The translations under genes were made by a program, and so were the position numbers. Below the pieces are notes generated by a model. The model was not told where the DNA came from and ran no database searches. It worked only from the letters and a program-made list of their open reading frames with translations. Below, in pieces: positions 42,147-52,354 of a stretch of DNA of 64,000 bases. The DNA comes from Nemertoderma westbladi (Eukaryota > Xenacoelomorpha > Nemertodermatida > Nemertodermatidae): the NCBI GenBank assembly GCA_032718475.1, contig JAUCBJ010006866.1, forward strand, positions 1 through 64,000, given 5' to 3'. Every line of letters starts with the position of its first letter. Position 1 is the first letter of the stretch.

Positions 42147-45100
42147 ATACTCAATGCAGCATAAAGGAGGTGCCACCTGTAGCTGCATAGACCCTCTTAC
42201 TAGGGCAAATCTGGTCCTGTAACTAGGACCCCCTTCGTTCTGGGATAAGGACGCCCTTGGTCCTGGATTAAGGACCCATATACTTGGCTGCAGGGGTATA
42301 TGGCCTGACCAGGCAGATGGTGATCTACCAATGGCTGGTTAGGAGTAGAGTGTTCTCATGTCCACTCTGAGGGCACTTCACTGCGACCTGCACCTGGCAG
42401 CAAGGGTACAGGGCATGACCCAGCAGATGAGCTGCAACAGCCAATGGTGGGTCATGTACGCCAGAGTAGATATGGGTGATGGGCCTCATATCTGACTCCA
42501 TTGCGACACCCACCCTGTGGAATGGCAAACCAGGGTGTGGTATTTGCCCCGAGAGCTGACTCGGCAAAAAAGCACCCCCCAACCCCCACTATGGATTACA
42601 TTAGCAATGCGGAGGTCCGGCCACTAGAGGCCAGTGGAATTACCGGACACAATCGGCCTCACAGGCGTCAGTTAACTCCTGACCGGCTGCCTGTCTCACC
42701 CCCTACTGGAGAGAGAGCAGCCAACAATTCTTTGAGTCCCTTTCCTGATGACCTTTCTGGCCCAAACCCTGGGTCACCAGGGAGGCCAGATTGTGATGGG
42801 GAGAGGGATTCTGGAGTTGGAGGCTACTCTCATGTTCCGCCCCGACCAACAAAGCCATTGGTGAATCTGAGGCAAGTCACTAGACTAGCCTCAGTAAACA
42901 CCCTAACACTCGGGTCCCCAATGCGACAAGGTGAGCTGACTGCCTTGGCAGATAAGCTTTCTCTTAGCGCAGTGGGTGTTCAAGAGCACCGAATGCAGAC
43001 TGGACAGACTGATGAGGTTCTGATTAAGGACATGGGGGGCGGTTGGCGACTCGCCCTCGCGTCAGCAGATGATAGTGGCAATGGTGGAATTGGTCTATTG
43101 ATGAATCCAACTGCACATGCAGCATTGGACAAAATAGACCAAATCTCTAACCGCATCATCCGTTGCCACTTCTCATGTTCTGGAAGACTGGCTAAGAAGT
43201 TTCCTAAGGTGGTTCTGATTGTGTGCTACTCTCCAACTAGTGTTGCCCCTGTAGAGGAGGTGGAAAATTTCTACCACAATCTACAAGCAGCAACTGATGG
43301 AGTGGATCAGCATGCATTCTTAACATTCCTGGGAGACTTTAATGCAAGTCTGCATCAATCACCTACATCGCCCTGGGTCTATAGCAATAGTGTTAACCGA
43401 AATTCTGTCCATCTTCAGGATTTTATCTCTGGAAATGGATTGTTTTCGGCTGGAACCCAGTTCAAGAAGCGAACTGGAAAGCTATGGACTCATAGTGGAC
43501 CCAGTGGTCACAAGTCCCAGATAGACCATATTCTGTTTCGTAGGAAATACAGGAGCTCTATACAAGACTGTAATGCATTTACACTTCGACCCTTCTCCAG
43601 TGATCACCGCCTTATTGTGGCCAAGGTAAGACTTAGTCTGCGTGCTAGCAGAACAACGAAATCTGCCTTGCCACGGCATGACTGGTCCTCTCTGTTGCAA
43701 CAGCCAAGTGTGAGATCCAGCTTCACACTACAGCTGAGCAACAGGTATGAGGCTCTTGCCTCTGAGGCGGCAGATCACTGTGAGGGCTATACTGCCTTTA
43801 CAGAAGCAGTTAAGTTAGCAGCTGCAGAAACAGTTCCTGTATACCCTCGAAACAGGAAAAGGGCCCCCTGGACTGACAACAAAATTCAGAAGTGCCGAAA
43901 TGACCTTCATAAGGCGCAGAAAGAGTCCCGACTCAAACAGACTACAGCGGCCAAGAATGCAGTTAAAGCTGCATCTAGGTCCCTGAACAGGCAGTACTCT
44001 GTTAATCTACAGGAGCTAATAAACCAACAGGTTGATGCCATCAATGATGCTGACGACAGCAGGCAATCATCCCAGGCATGGAAATCGATCAATCTGCTTA
44101 CTGGGCGGAAAAGCCAACCAACCACCAAGGTTAAGGCTGAATCACCAGCCGATCGCCTCAATGGTTGGAAAGCCCACTTTGAAAAGCTCCTCAATAATGA
44201 CAGGGTATTGCCTGATAACTTTATAGAAGTAAAAGTGTCTGAGTCTGTACTCCCAGATATTCCCATTGGCGATATCTCCTTTGCAGAAGTGAAGGCTGCT
44301 GCAAAGAGCATTAAGACCAATCGTGCCAGTGGAGTAGATGGTGTTCCCCCTGAGGTCTTTAAAATACCTGAGTGTTTAAAGCTCATCTATCCCATCATAG
44401 TAGACATGTACCGTACAACAAGAGTCCCACAAGAAATGAAAACAAATAAGTTGGTGCCAGTTCCCAAGAAGGGCAACCTAACACTCTATGGTTCTTTTCG
44501 GGGAATCTCATTGATCTCGATTGCTGCAAAACTATACAATAGAATTCTATTAAATCGCATCAGGGATCCCATTGAGAGACTGCTACGTGGAAATCAGAAT
44601 GGGTTCCGTAAAGGTCGTGGGACCATGGAGCCCATTTTGGCACCTAGAAGGATAATTGAAGAGTTATCAAAAAAGAAAGACAGGCATCTGGCTGTTATAT
44701 TTGTTGACTTCTTCAAGGCCTTTGATTCAGTCTCTCGCTCACGTATGTTCAGCATACTTTCATTATATGGGATTCCTGATGAAATTATTGCAGCAATCAG
44801 ATCAGTATACGATGGTTCGACAACATTTGTGTCTACTGTTGATGGTGACACAGAACCATTTGAAGTGTTATGGGGCGTCCTCCAAGGAGACACACTTGCA
44901 CCATTCTTGTTCATTATTGTGGTTGACTATGTTCTACGCATGTCCTTAGATCATCATAATGATGATGGGGTGATGATAACTCCACCTACTGGCTCCAGAA
45001 GTCGAGGAAATCCTGCCAAGTACCTAACTGATCTAGACTTTGCTGATGACTTAGGAGTACTCTCAGAATCATTAGAGGGAGCCCAGCGGCTCCTCAGCTC

Positions 45101-45862
45101 ATTAGAACATGCTGCTTCTAGTGTTGGTCTTTTTATTAACTCCAGAAAGACAAAAATTCTGACAGTTAACTTTGAAAGTCCTCAGCAAGTCTCTGATCGG
45201 ATGAGCATAAGCTCAAAGGATGGTATGCTTGAGCATGTGGACGACTTCTGTTACCTGGGATCATGGATCCGGAAGTCAGGTGAGGACCTTCGAATACGTA
45301 AGGGAAAGGCATGGGCAGCCTTGAATAGGCTTTCCAGGATTTGGAAGTCACCTAGAATTAATCGGAAACTTAAGGTCCGATTATTCAGAGCAGCAGTAGT
45401 TCCAGTACTCCTCTACGGGAGTCCATGCTGGGCTCTAACTGCTGAGGACACCAAATCTCTGGATGGCACATTCACAAGAATGCTACGCCGGGTACATTGT
45501 GTCAAGTACAATGCACACATCTCCAACCAGACACTATATAACATTGGAGGTGTCTCATTGGTTCCCCCAAGCTTGACACTAGAACAAAATCGCCTCCGCT
45601 TTGCAGGACATTGCTTTCGCCGTGAGGACCAGCCAGTGCATAATCTTGTACTTTGGCAGCCTCATGGAGTGAATAAGCATGGTGGACAGCCCATGACTTT
45701 CTTGAGACGCATCTTAAAGGACACTGGCCTTAAAGATGCGGATGATCTAGCAAATGTCATGGGTGATAGGGAGTTGTGGCGGTGCAATTTTGTTGACAAG
45801 CCGGCACAGCATTCTTAAAAATGCAGCTGCAATGCAGCATGCCGATCCTAGTAGTAGTAGTA
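42147..45862 (+). mobile_element. Full-length RTE-like LINE
   Basis: Boundaries come from comparison with the uninterrupted reverse-complement copy of the flanking segment (near 59318). The left match ends after TATAGGCC and the right resumes at ACAGTAACC. About seven bases (TACTGGT) are missing rather than duplicated. The element has a 5' leader of about 375 bp with TAGGACCC-type repeats, one long ORF and a short 3' end of TAG repeats. A single ORF and microsatellite tail are typical of the RTE clade. Truncated copies lie at 33421-36375 and 60911-62175. Confidence 0.9.
42522..45818 (+). CDS. RTE-like LINE protein: APE endonuclease and reverse transcriptase
   Basis: The frame is open from about 42501. 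The first ATG is at 42522 (AATGGCAAACCAGG), giving about 1,098 codons; a later ATG at 42591 (MDYISNAEV) is possible. The APE-type endonuclease holds VGVQEHRMQ (catalytic Glu), FLGDFNASL near residue 270 and FSSDHRLIV near 360. The reverse transcriptase holds FVDFFKAFDSVSR (motif A, near 728), GVLQGDTLAPFLFIIVVDY (motif B) and DFADDLGVL (motif C, near 840). The C-terminus has RLRFAGHCFRR, LVLWQPHG and DRELWRCNF, the RTE-clade tail. The length is right for the clade and all catalytic residues are present. The N-terminal ~110 residues are Pro-rich and unrecognised. A target-nicking, self-copying enzyme is expected, and this copy could be active. Confidence 0.93.
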   Translation: MANQGVVFAPRADSAKKHPPTPTMDYISNAEVRPLEASGITGHNRPHRRQLTPDRLPVSPPTGERAANNSLSPFPDDLSGPNPGSPGRPDCDGERDSGVGGYSHVPPRPTKPLVNLRQVTRLASVNTLTLGSPMRQGELTALADKLSLSAVGVQEHRMQTGQTDEVLIKDMGGGWRLALASADDSGNGGIGLLMNPTAHAALDKIDQISNRIIRCHFSCSGRLAKKFPKVVLIVCYSPTSVAPVEEVENFYHNLQAATDGVDQHAFLTFLGDFNASLHQSPTSPWVYSNSVNRNSVHLQDFISGNGLFSAGTQFKKRTGKLWTHSGPSGHKSQIDHILFRRKYRSSIQDCNAFTLRPFSSDHRLIVAKVRLSLRASRTTKSALPRHDWSSLLQQPSVRSSFTLQLSNRYEALASEAADHCEGYTAFTEAVKLAAAETVPVYPRNRKRAPWTDNKIQKCRNDLHKAQKESRLKQTTAAKNAVKAASRSLNRQYSVNLQELINQQVDAINDADDSRQSSQAWKSINLLTGRKSQPTTKVKAESPADRLNGWKAHFEKLLNNDRVLPDNFIEVKVSESVLPDIPIGDISFAEVKAAAKSIKTNRASGVDGVPPEVFKIPECLKLIYPIIVDMYRTTRVPQEMKTNKLVPVPKKGNLTLYGSFRGISLISIAAKLYNRILLNRIRDPIERLLRGNQNGFRKGRGTMEPILAPRRIIEELSKKKDRHLAVIFVDFFKAFDSVSRSRMFSILSLYGIPDEIIAAIRSVYDGSTTFVSTVDGDTEPFEVLWGVLQGDTLAPFLFIIVVDYVLRMSLDHHNDDGVMITPPTGSRSRGNPAKYLTDLDFADDLGVLSESLEGAQRLLSSLEHAASSVGLFINSRKTKILTVNFESPQQVSDRMSISSKDGMLEHVDDFCYLGSWIRKSGEDLRIRKGKAWAALNRLSRIWKSPRINRKLKVRLFRAAVVPVLLYGSPCWALTAEDTKSLDGTFTRMLRRVHCVKYNAHISNQTLYNIGGVSLVPPSLTLEQNRLRFAGHCFRREDQPVHNLVLWQPHGVNKHGGQPMTFLRRILKDTGLKDADDLANVMGDRELWRCNFVDKPAQHS

Positions 45863-47106
45863 ACAGTAACCTTAACCAACAACCATATAACATAATGTAC
45901 TGTATATTATACACATAATAGGCTTACTTACTACCCAACAACCATATAACATTAACATACAGTAATATACATTACTGTATAGTTATAGGCCTACCGGTTC
46001 GGTACACAACAACCATTACTGTATAAAATATTCTAGATTCTTATATGTATACATTTATTTTTGGTGGAATAAGTGCGTGGCCTTTTGTCGTTAGGTAGTT
46101 CTATGTATATATTTATTATTGGTGGAATAAGTGGGTGGCCTTTTGGCGCTAGGTAGGTCTATGTACACATTTATTCACTCCATCTGTTACCATTCTGTAA
46201 ACATCTGGCTTGACATTTTTTGGTTAATAGACCTCGATTTCACCCGCGTTTGGTCCGCTCATCTTAAACGAATGGTATGGATTCATCAAAGGATATCCAC
46301 CTTCCTGAGAACGCAAACTCTGGTGATTCGAACATCATTGCGCTAATATCGTTATGTTTCTATCGTGACGCCTACTAGAGGGAGCACAACAGATGTTAAA
46401 TGTGAGGAGACTTAGATGTTTCGTCGGCTTTTGGCTCAACTTCGCTCTAAACTCCTACCCGTTCCGGTTCCGTGTGTTCCGTGTGATTTCGCACTGGCTC
46501 CTAATGTGCTGATAAAATAATTCAGGCAGACTGGTCGTGAGTCTAAAATACTCACTTTTTAATCCCAAACTACTTCCCAGAAAAATTATACAGTCGAGAA
46601 TTAGTCAAAGTAAAAATTGAGTAGACACGACTATTGGAAACAAGGCCATGTTATTTTTCGAAAAAATTGGAAGGCTCGCAAGCCTTCCGTCCGCTCTTGT
46701 CCCCCCCCCCCCCCCCCCCCCCCTTTTTTTTTTGATCCCACCCGACCATATCTTAGAATCCATCCACTGGATAATCAATTTTCCTAAAAATTCGAATCCA
46801 AATGGATTGTCTACAATTTTTAAAAATTTGTCTCACTTGTGGGTTCCAAGTGGAATTCCTCATTCTCATTCTCAGTTAGCCTAATAAAAACATCGGAGCA
46901 ACCAATACAATGTACATGTACAAGCCTCCTAGGAAAGTTTGTGAAATGTTCCATTAAAACCTTATATTTCCCAACCCTCTTTAAATCTGCGCAAATTTGT
47001 TGAAATTTTCGAAACAGTTTCAAATCGAGTCAACTTAAACTTTGTAAAAAAAATTATTCCATTGCACCTGTTAGTTTTCACAAAAAAGACCTGTTCCCAT
47101 TTGGGA
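45863..47106. repeat. Shared R segment, left copy, part 2
   Basis: Reverse complement of about 58085-59290. It contains a repeated AAGTG(C/G)GTGGCCTTTTG word (46070-46150) and a poly-C/poly-T tract at 46699-46732. It also has a region on the minus strand with a small ORF shared by both copies (46820-47023). Near 47090 the left copy has a short palindromic addition (TTCCCAAATGGGAA) absent on the right. Confidence 0.85.
46820..47023 (-). CDS. 67-residue ORF in the R segment, left copy (unrecognised)
   Basis: Begins MKLFRKFQQICADLKRVGKY and ends LEPTSETNF. It is present with a single visible residue change (T to I) at 58149-58352. I do not recognise it. It is Lys/Arg-rich at the start, acidic at the end, and has two Cys (HCIGC). 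Two nearly identical copies do not prove coding, because the surrounding non-coding DNA is also nearly identical. Confidence 0.25.
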   Translation of the reverse strand: MKLFRKFQQICADLKRVGKYKVLMEHFTNFPRRLVHVHCIGCSDVFIRLTENENEEFHLEPTSETNF

Positions 47107-47565
47107 ATTTTTTACCTGACATCTTTGATACAAAATGAGCGCCATGTCATTTCAAAATTTGAAGAGTAAACTAGAAGTTCTAGTGCGTGTCTGACTCATT
47201 TTAAAATTCTAATAAATTAAAAATTTTAATGGTCTTCAAGGTAGTCTGACAATTAGTTTTTTGATAAAAATACATTTTTTCAAACGATATCCGGGCAGAA
47301 GACTATATTTCAAAATTTAAAGCAAAAACTAACAGTCAGACCCATTATCTGACCTACTTTTGAATTATTTCGAGTAAGTATCTGATCACGTGCTGCTCGA
47401 ATTCTCGCTCGCTCGATTTAAATCGATTATATCCAACTATTATAATAAGACAGTATAACAATACATTAATTCGAAATATAAATAAAAAACAGCCAGTAAT
47501 AATTCGTTTTTGATGTTAAGTAATAGTAGGCCAAATAATAATTAAAATTAATTCAAAATGCCGCT
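47107..47565 (-). mobile_element. 3' fragment of the R2-like retroelement (A segment)
   Basis: On the minus strand it runs from GCGGCATTTTAATT (47565) to the A run at 47107. It matches 57609-58083 and the minus strand of 39940-40405. It abuts the R segment exactly as in the right complex. It is a short remnant of the 3' UTR. Confidence 0.75.
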
Positions 47566-48398
47566 ATACTATTATAATTAAAAAATAATAATACATTTAA
47601 ATAGGGCCTACCCCTACATGTATAAATATTATAAGTATAAATAATTTATAAATATTATTTAAGCTTAAACCGGACATCAACTAGGTCCGGATTAAAGAAA
47701 TTAATAATAATAATTGTTTCATTATCCTGTTATCATGTGTTGCTCCAAGAAGTTCCTATTACGCACCATATTGAACTGGAGAAGTGGATTGATAGCATGT
47801 ATATTGTATAGATGGCCGCACCTGACAAACTTCAACAAACATTGGTTTTGCTGGGTATAATGCAGCAAGACCACTGGCCATTTGTCTATGCCAACCCTAT
47901 ATCCAGGCTAACCAGAGATGACCAATTATAATAGCAGGCTGCAGTGCCTCAGCATGTTGTCCATAGAATAAAAACGCAATAATTTTTATTGTCCGTTTAA
48001 ATCCTTTTTTTGTCCTTTTTATTTTTATTTTTATGTCCTCCAAAAGTCTAATGTTAGGTTCCATGCTACCGGTTTCTCTACTGCTGTTCTCTCAGGCTAT
48101 CAGTACCGGTATTAGTATATATACAGTAGCACTATTTCTGTATTTACTGTAGCTGTATTGTATGTACAGATGTAGGTATAAAGCAGGTATTTCTGTATTT
48201 TAGTACCGGTACCGGCACCGGTAGGCCTACTGCTATAGGCCTACTGTGTAGCCTACCATTTAAATACGGTATTGGTAGGCCTACCGGTTATGCTAATAAA
48301 TTTTAAATAATTGATAGGCCAAACTGGATTGCAGGATTGTGGAAAATGTGGATATACCTTTCACATAATTTAGGCCTATTACTGTATTAGTTTTATCG
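47566..48398. other. Non-coding spacer with palindromic CCGGTA/TAGGCCTA words
   Basis: A/T-rich, with a cluster of TACCGGTA and TAGGCCTAC palindromes at 48060-48300. No ORF or element end is recognised. Confidence 0.4.
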
Positions 48399-48922
48399 TC
48401 TCTGTAACCTGCTCCTTTCCCTCAATTAGTTAAATGATCGTTTATTGTTTTGGTTAGAAAATCCCGCCTCTGTAACCTGCCCCTTTCCCTCAATTAGTTA
48501 AATGATCGTTTATTGTTTTGGTTAGAAAATCCCGCCTCTGTAACCTGCTCCTTTCCCTGAATTGGTAAAGTGACCGTTTATTGTTTTGGTTAGAAAGGCC
48601 CGCCTCTGTAACCTGCCCATTTCCCTCAATTAGTTAAATGATCGTTTATTGTTTTGGTTAGAAAATCCCGCCTCTGTAACCTGCTCCTTTCCCTCAATTA
48701 GTTAGGTGATCGTTTATTGTTCTGGTTAGAAAATCCCGCCTCTGTAACCTGCTCCTTTCCCTCAATTAGTTAAGTGATCGTTTATTGTTTTGGTTAGAAA
48801 ATCCCGTCTCTGTAACCTGCTCCTTTCCCTGATTTGGTAAAGTGACTGTTTATTGTTTTGGTTAGAAAACTCGGCCTTAACCTGCTCCTTTCCATCAATT
48901 GGTAATTGTTTTTGGCTATAAA
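48399..48922. repeat. 68-bp minisatellite, about eight copies
   Basis: The unit begins TCTGTAACCTGCTCCTTTCC, continues CTCAATTAGTTAAATGATCG and ends AAAATCCCGCC. Starts are spaced about 67-68 bp from 48399 to about 48875, the last copy being partial. Units differ by a few substitutions. Not coding. Confidence 0.85.
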
Positions 48923-49656
48923 ATGAGTGTTTTGCTACGTCATGTGGTAATCGATTATCGACAACAACCACAAACTATTAAATATAGAGTCTTTTTACCA
49001 CAGGCGCATATGGAAATCTATCTCATAGTCTATAAATCATGGAATCATGGAATGTTTTGGCACAGGCATAGTGAAATCAACTGTCTGACAGTCCAGAAAT
49101 CAGCAGTCTGACAGTTTGAAGAAATACATACATAAAAAGTCATTAAAAGGACAATAAAAGTCATTAAAAGGACAACATAAGTCATTATGCATAATTCGTA
49201 AAAAAAAAGGACAAAAAAAGTCAAATAAAAGGACATAAAAAATCACTGCCGAATAAAAACGAGACTGGTTGTGGTTAATTTAATTATTGAGCTCCAACCA
49301 GTAGCCTTTGTCAGCCAATCCTCAATCCAACCAATCCAACTTATTTATTTTTTATATTCGAATTATTGTTTGTTAATATTATAATATATGGAGGCTTTTG
49401 AGTAAAAAAAAAAAAAAAACTTATCCAACCAATCCTCAAGTGGTATGCGTATGTGAACTGTTGTTACAATGCTGTTACTCTTAATACTTAGTGGTATTAT
49501 TGGGCCATAATATTATATTGACACTAGCTGTTGCATGTTCTCTTATTTCATTATTACCTGCAACCATTTATGAATTTTACTAGGCCTACTTTAGAGTTAT
49601 ACAAATTTAAAGTTTATTCATTAATAATTGAATACTGTGAAAGTATAATTTATCAA
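48923..49656. other. Non-coding spacer, A/T-rich, with AAAAGGACA repeats
   Basis: Contains several (A)nGGACA(A)nGTCATT words (49130-49240), two copies of CCAACCAATCCTCAA (near 49315 and 49425) and a poly-A run (49404-49420). No gene is seen. Confidence 0.4.
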
Positions 49657-49754
49657 AATGGAGACCAGTTCCAGTATTATACCTGGTGATGGTGATTTTC
49701 TGTGCTCCATTGGGAGAGCTCTCAATGACAACTGTAAGACTGTGATGCATACAT
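49657..49754 (+). pseudogene. Possible first exon interrupted by a TIR transposon
   Basis: An ATG in good context (AAAATGG) opens METSSSIIPGDGDFLCSIGR and continues about a dozen residues before a GTAAGA donor-like word at about 49736 and stops. The TIR element inserts at 49761. The GDGD(F)L pattern recalls the start of OTU-like proteins, but it is too short to assign. Confidence 0.3.
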
Positions 49755-50848
49755 GACAACGTCACATTCAAGGCAGAACCCCCTAAGTCGATTTTTGTAG
49801 TTCTGAGATAATCGATAAAAACTGTTTAATTTTTAGAGAGATGCCTCAGTTTACTTGTTATTGTGTTTTTTGATAACTAAATATATATAGAATTCATATA
49901 ACTAAACTTTCAATTTGATTTAGAATTACCTTTGAAATATAATGCGGTTTTTTTGTAAAAATTCTGACTTATGGTGTTTTGCCAAAACAAAGGGGAACAC
50001 CATTTTCTGGTATTATCCCGTAACTATACGATAGTTGAGGGGTATTGCCTAGAAAACAAGGTATCCTCAATTTGGCAAAACACCACAAGTCCGAAGATTT
50101 ACAAAAAAACACGCAAAATATATCAAATAATAGCCAAAGCGTATCGTGCGTCCTTAATTATTTAGTGCGTAGTGCGCACGTAATACATGTGCGCATTTGT
50201 TATTAGCTAATAATTGCTATCTAACATGTTAACTAGCACATGATCAGGTGTTAGTATTACCTGTAAACGCTATAATAACAAATAATCACATACAATATAG
50301 CTAACACATTTGCGCACATGTTGGAAATTTTTGAATTCAAAATCAAAGGGCTCCATAAGTTTTTTATATTTTGGTATAAATTGCTTCTAAAATAAGTACG
50401 GGACTGTAGTTAGAATCATGTATTAATACAAATTGAACCAAATGTAGCCAAATGCAGAACTATAAGAACAAAATTTAGATTCAAGAAAGCGGAACCCTAA
50501 GTACAAAATATAGCCATGGGTGGTACTCTACAGTAAGAACAAAGTCTAGCTACAGGGTTACAGCTACGTTAAAGTTAAAGTAAAGTTCACTTACAGCACG
50601 TCATGACGAATAATTAAAGAGCTGTTTTTTCTACAGTACGTGGCAACATTTTGAGCAACTCTATCAGCAACTTAGTGAGCATGTCAGGTTGCCGATCAAG
50701 TTGCTCTATGTAAACGCGAAGTTTGTTGCTGTAAAAGATGCCTCATATAACGTAGACTAAAAGTTAATGTTACTCAAATTACGTTGCTAGTTGCTGACCA
50801 AATTGTCCAAAAGTCCGGCAACCTAGAGTAACTTATAGCAACTTGGAT

Positions 50849-51722
50849 ACAAACATTAAATGAGGGACAGATATTTATCAGCGCCACAAACATTAATGTG
50901 GGACAAACATTAATCAGGGGGACAAACATTAATGTGGGACATAAACATTGATGTAGGACACAAACATTAATGTGGGACACAAACATTAATGAGGGACACA
51001 AACATTAATGAGGGACACAAACATTAATGAGGGACACAAATATTAATGAGGGACACAAACATTAATGAGGGACACAAACATTAATGAGGGACACAAACAT
51101 TAATGAGATACACAAACATTATTGAGGGACACAAACATTAATGAGGGACACAAACATTAATGTAGGACACAAACATTAATGAGGGACACAAACATTAATG
51201 AGGGACACAAACATTAATGAGGGACACAAACATTAATGAGGGACACAAACATTAATGAGGTACACAAACATTAATTAGGGACACAAACATTAATGAGGTA
51301 CACAAACATTAATGAGATATACAAACATTAATGAGGTACACAAACAATAAACGAGGGACAGATATCAATCAAGGGGACAAACATTAATGAGGGACATAAA
51401 CATTAATGAGGGACACAAACATTAATGAGGGACACAAACATTAATGAGGGACGCAAACATTAATGAGGTACACAAACATTAATGAGGGACACAGACATTA
51501 ATGAGGTACACAAACATTAATGAGGGACACAAACATTAATGAGGTTCACAAACATTAATGAGGGACGCAAACATTAATGAGGGACACAAACATTAATGAG
51601 GGACACAAACATTAATGAGATACACAAACATTAATGAGGGACATAAACATTAATGAGGGACACAAACATTAATGAGATACACAAACATTAATGAGGGACA
51701 CAAACAATAAACGAGGGACAGC
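50849..51722. repeat. 19-bp minisatellite (ACACAAACATTAATGAGGG)
   Basis: More than 40 tandem copies of a 19-bp unit inside the TIR transposon, with point variants (GAGGTACAC, GAGATACAC, GTGGGAC). Not coding. Confidence 0.92.
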
Positions 51723-51920
51723 TGAACAACGTAACCGAACGTCGCCGCTTTCAATTAATTTCCATCTAATTAGGAAGATGGAATGTATACAAAACGGCGG
51801 TACTTTGATCGAAGCTCACGTTCCCGTGGTAGTATTTTTTCCAGTTAATCACTTAATATCTGATCGTCTGATGGCAAGCATCACCATCGCTCATATTAAT
51901 ATCCATTGGCAACCATGGAC

Positions 51921-51999
51921 CCCTATTAATATTTTGTGTCCCTCATTAATGTTTGTGTCCCTCAATAATGTTTGTGTCCCTCATTATTATTTGTGTCCT
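51921..51999. repeat. Inverted copies of the 19-bp unit
   Basis: About three units in reverse orientation (TTTGTGTCCCTCATTAATG and variants), about 200 bp after the main array. The end of the array and this block can pair as a hairpin. The loop between carries a unique segment with no recognised function. Confidence 0.85.
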
Positions 52000-52354
52000 G
52001 GCCGCAATACAAACCAGTATATAAATGATAAATTACGGGGTTTTGCCAGGCTATTGTTTCTGATTTAAGGGGTTTTACAGGTTGTTATTTCTGATTTAAG
52101 GTGGTTTTGCCAGGTTGACTGAATTTCATATACTTGAATTTACGGTGTTTTGCAAGCCAATTATTGACTTGTGGGTTTCTGCCTCGAAGTGGGCATAAGT
52201 TACGGGGAACTATCTTTGGCTTATAACTCAAAAATGGCTGGTAGAAAAGCTTCGGGGTTCTGCCAGACGAAAAAGCCGATATCGAATTACCCAAAAAGTC
52301 AAAAACATGAAAATCGAAAAAAATCGACTTAGGGGGTTCTGCCTTGAAGGTGAC

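Larger units (their letters stand above)
49761..52354. mobile_element. TIR DNA transposon (non-autonomous) with 6-bp target duplication
   Basis: 36-bp inverted ends lie at 49761-49796 and 52319-52354. They read inward GTCACATTCAAGGCAGAACC (left) and GTCACCTTCAAGGCAGAACC (right), and both continue CCCTAAGTCGATTTTT. The 6-bp GACAAC is repeated outside both ends (49755-49760, 52355-52360). Subterminal regions hold several GG(G/T)GTTTTGCC(A) words on both strands. No transposase ORF is present; the middle is a 19-bp array. The superfamily is not assigned. Confidence 0.8.

Noticed and set aside
44032-44949. Secondary ORFs inside the RTE-like LINE
   Set aside because: Out-of-frame shadows of the long, motif-bearing ORF.
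47975-49250. Possible TIR pair made of TTTTTGTCC / GGACAAAAA words
   Set aside because: Matches are short and low-complexity, with no defined ends or target duplication.
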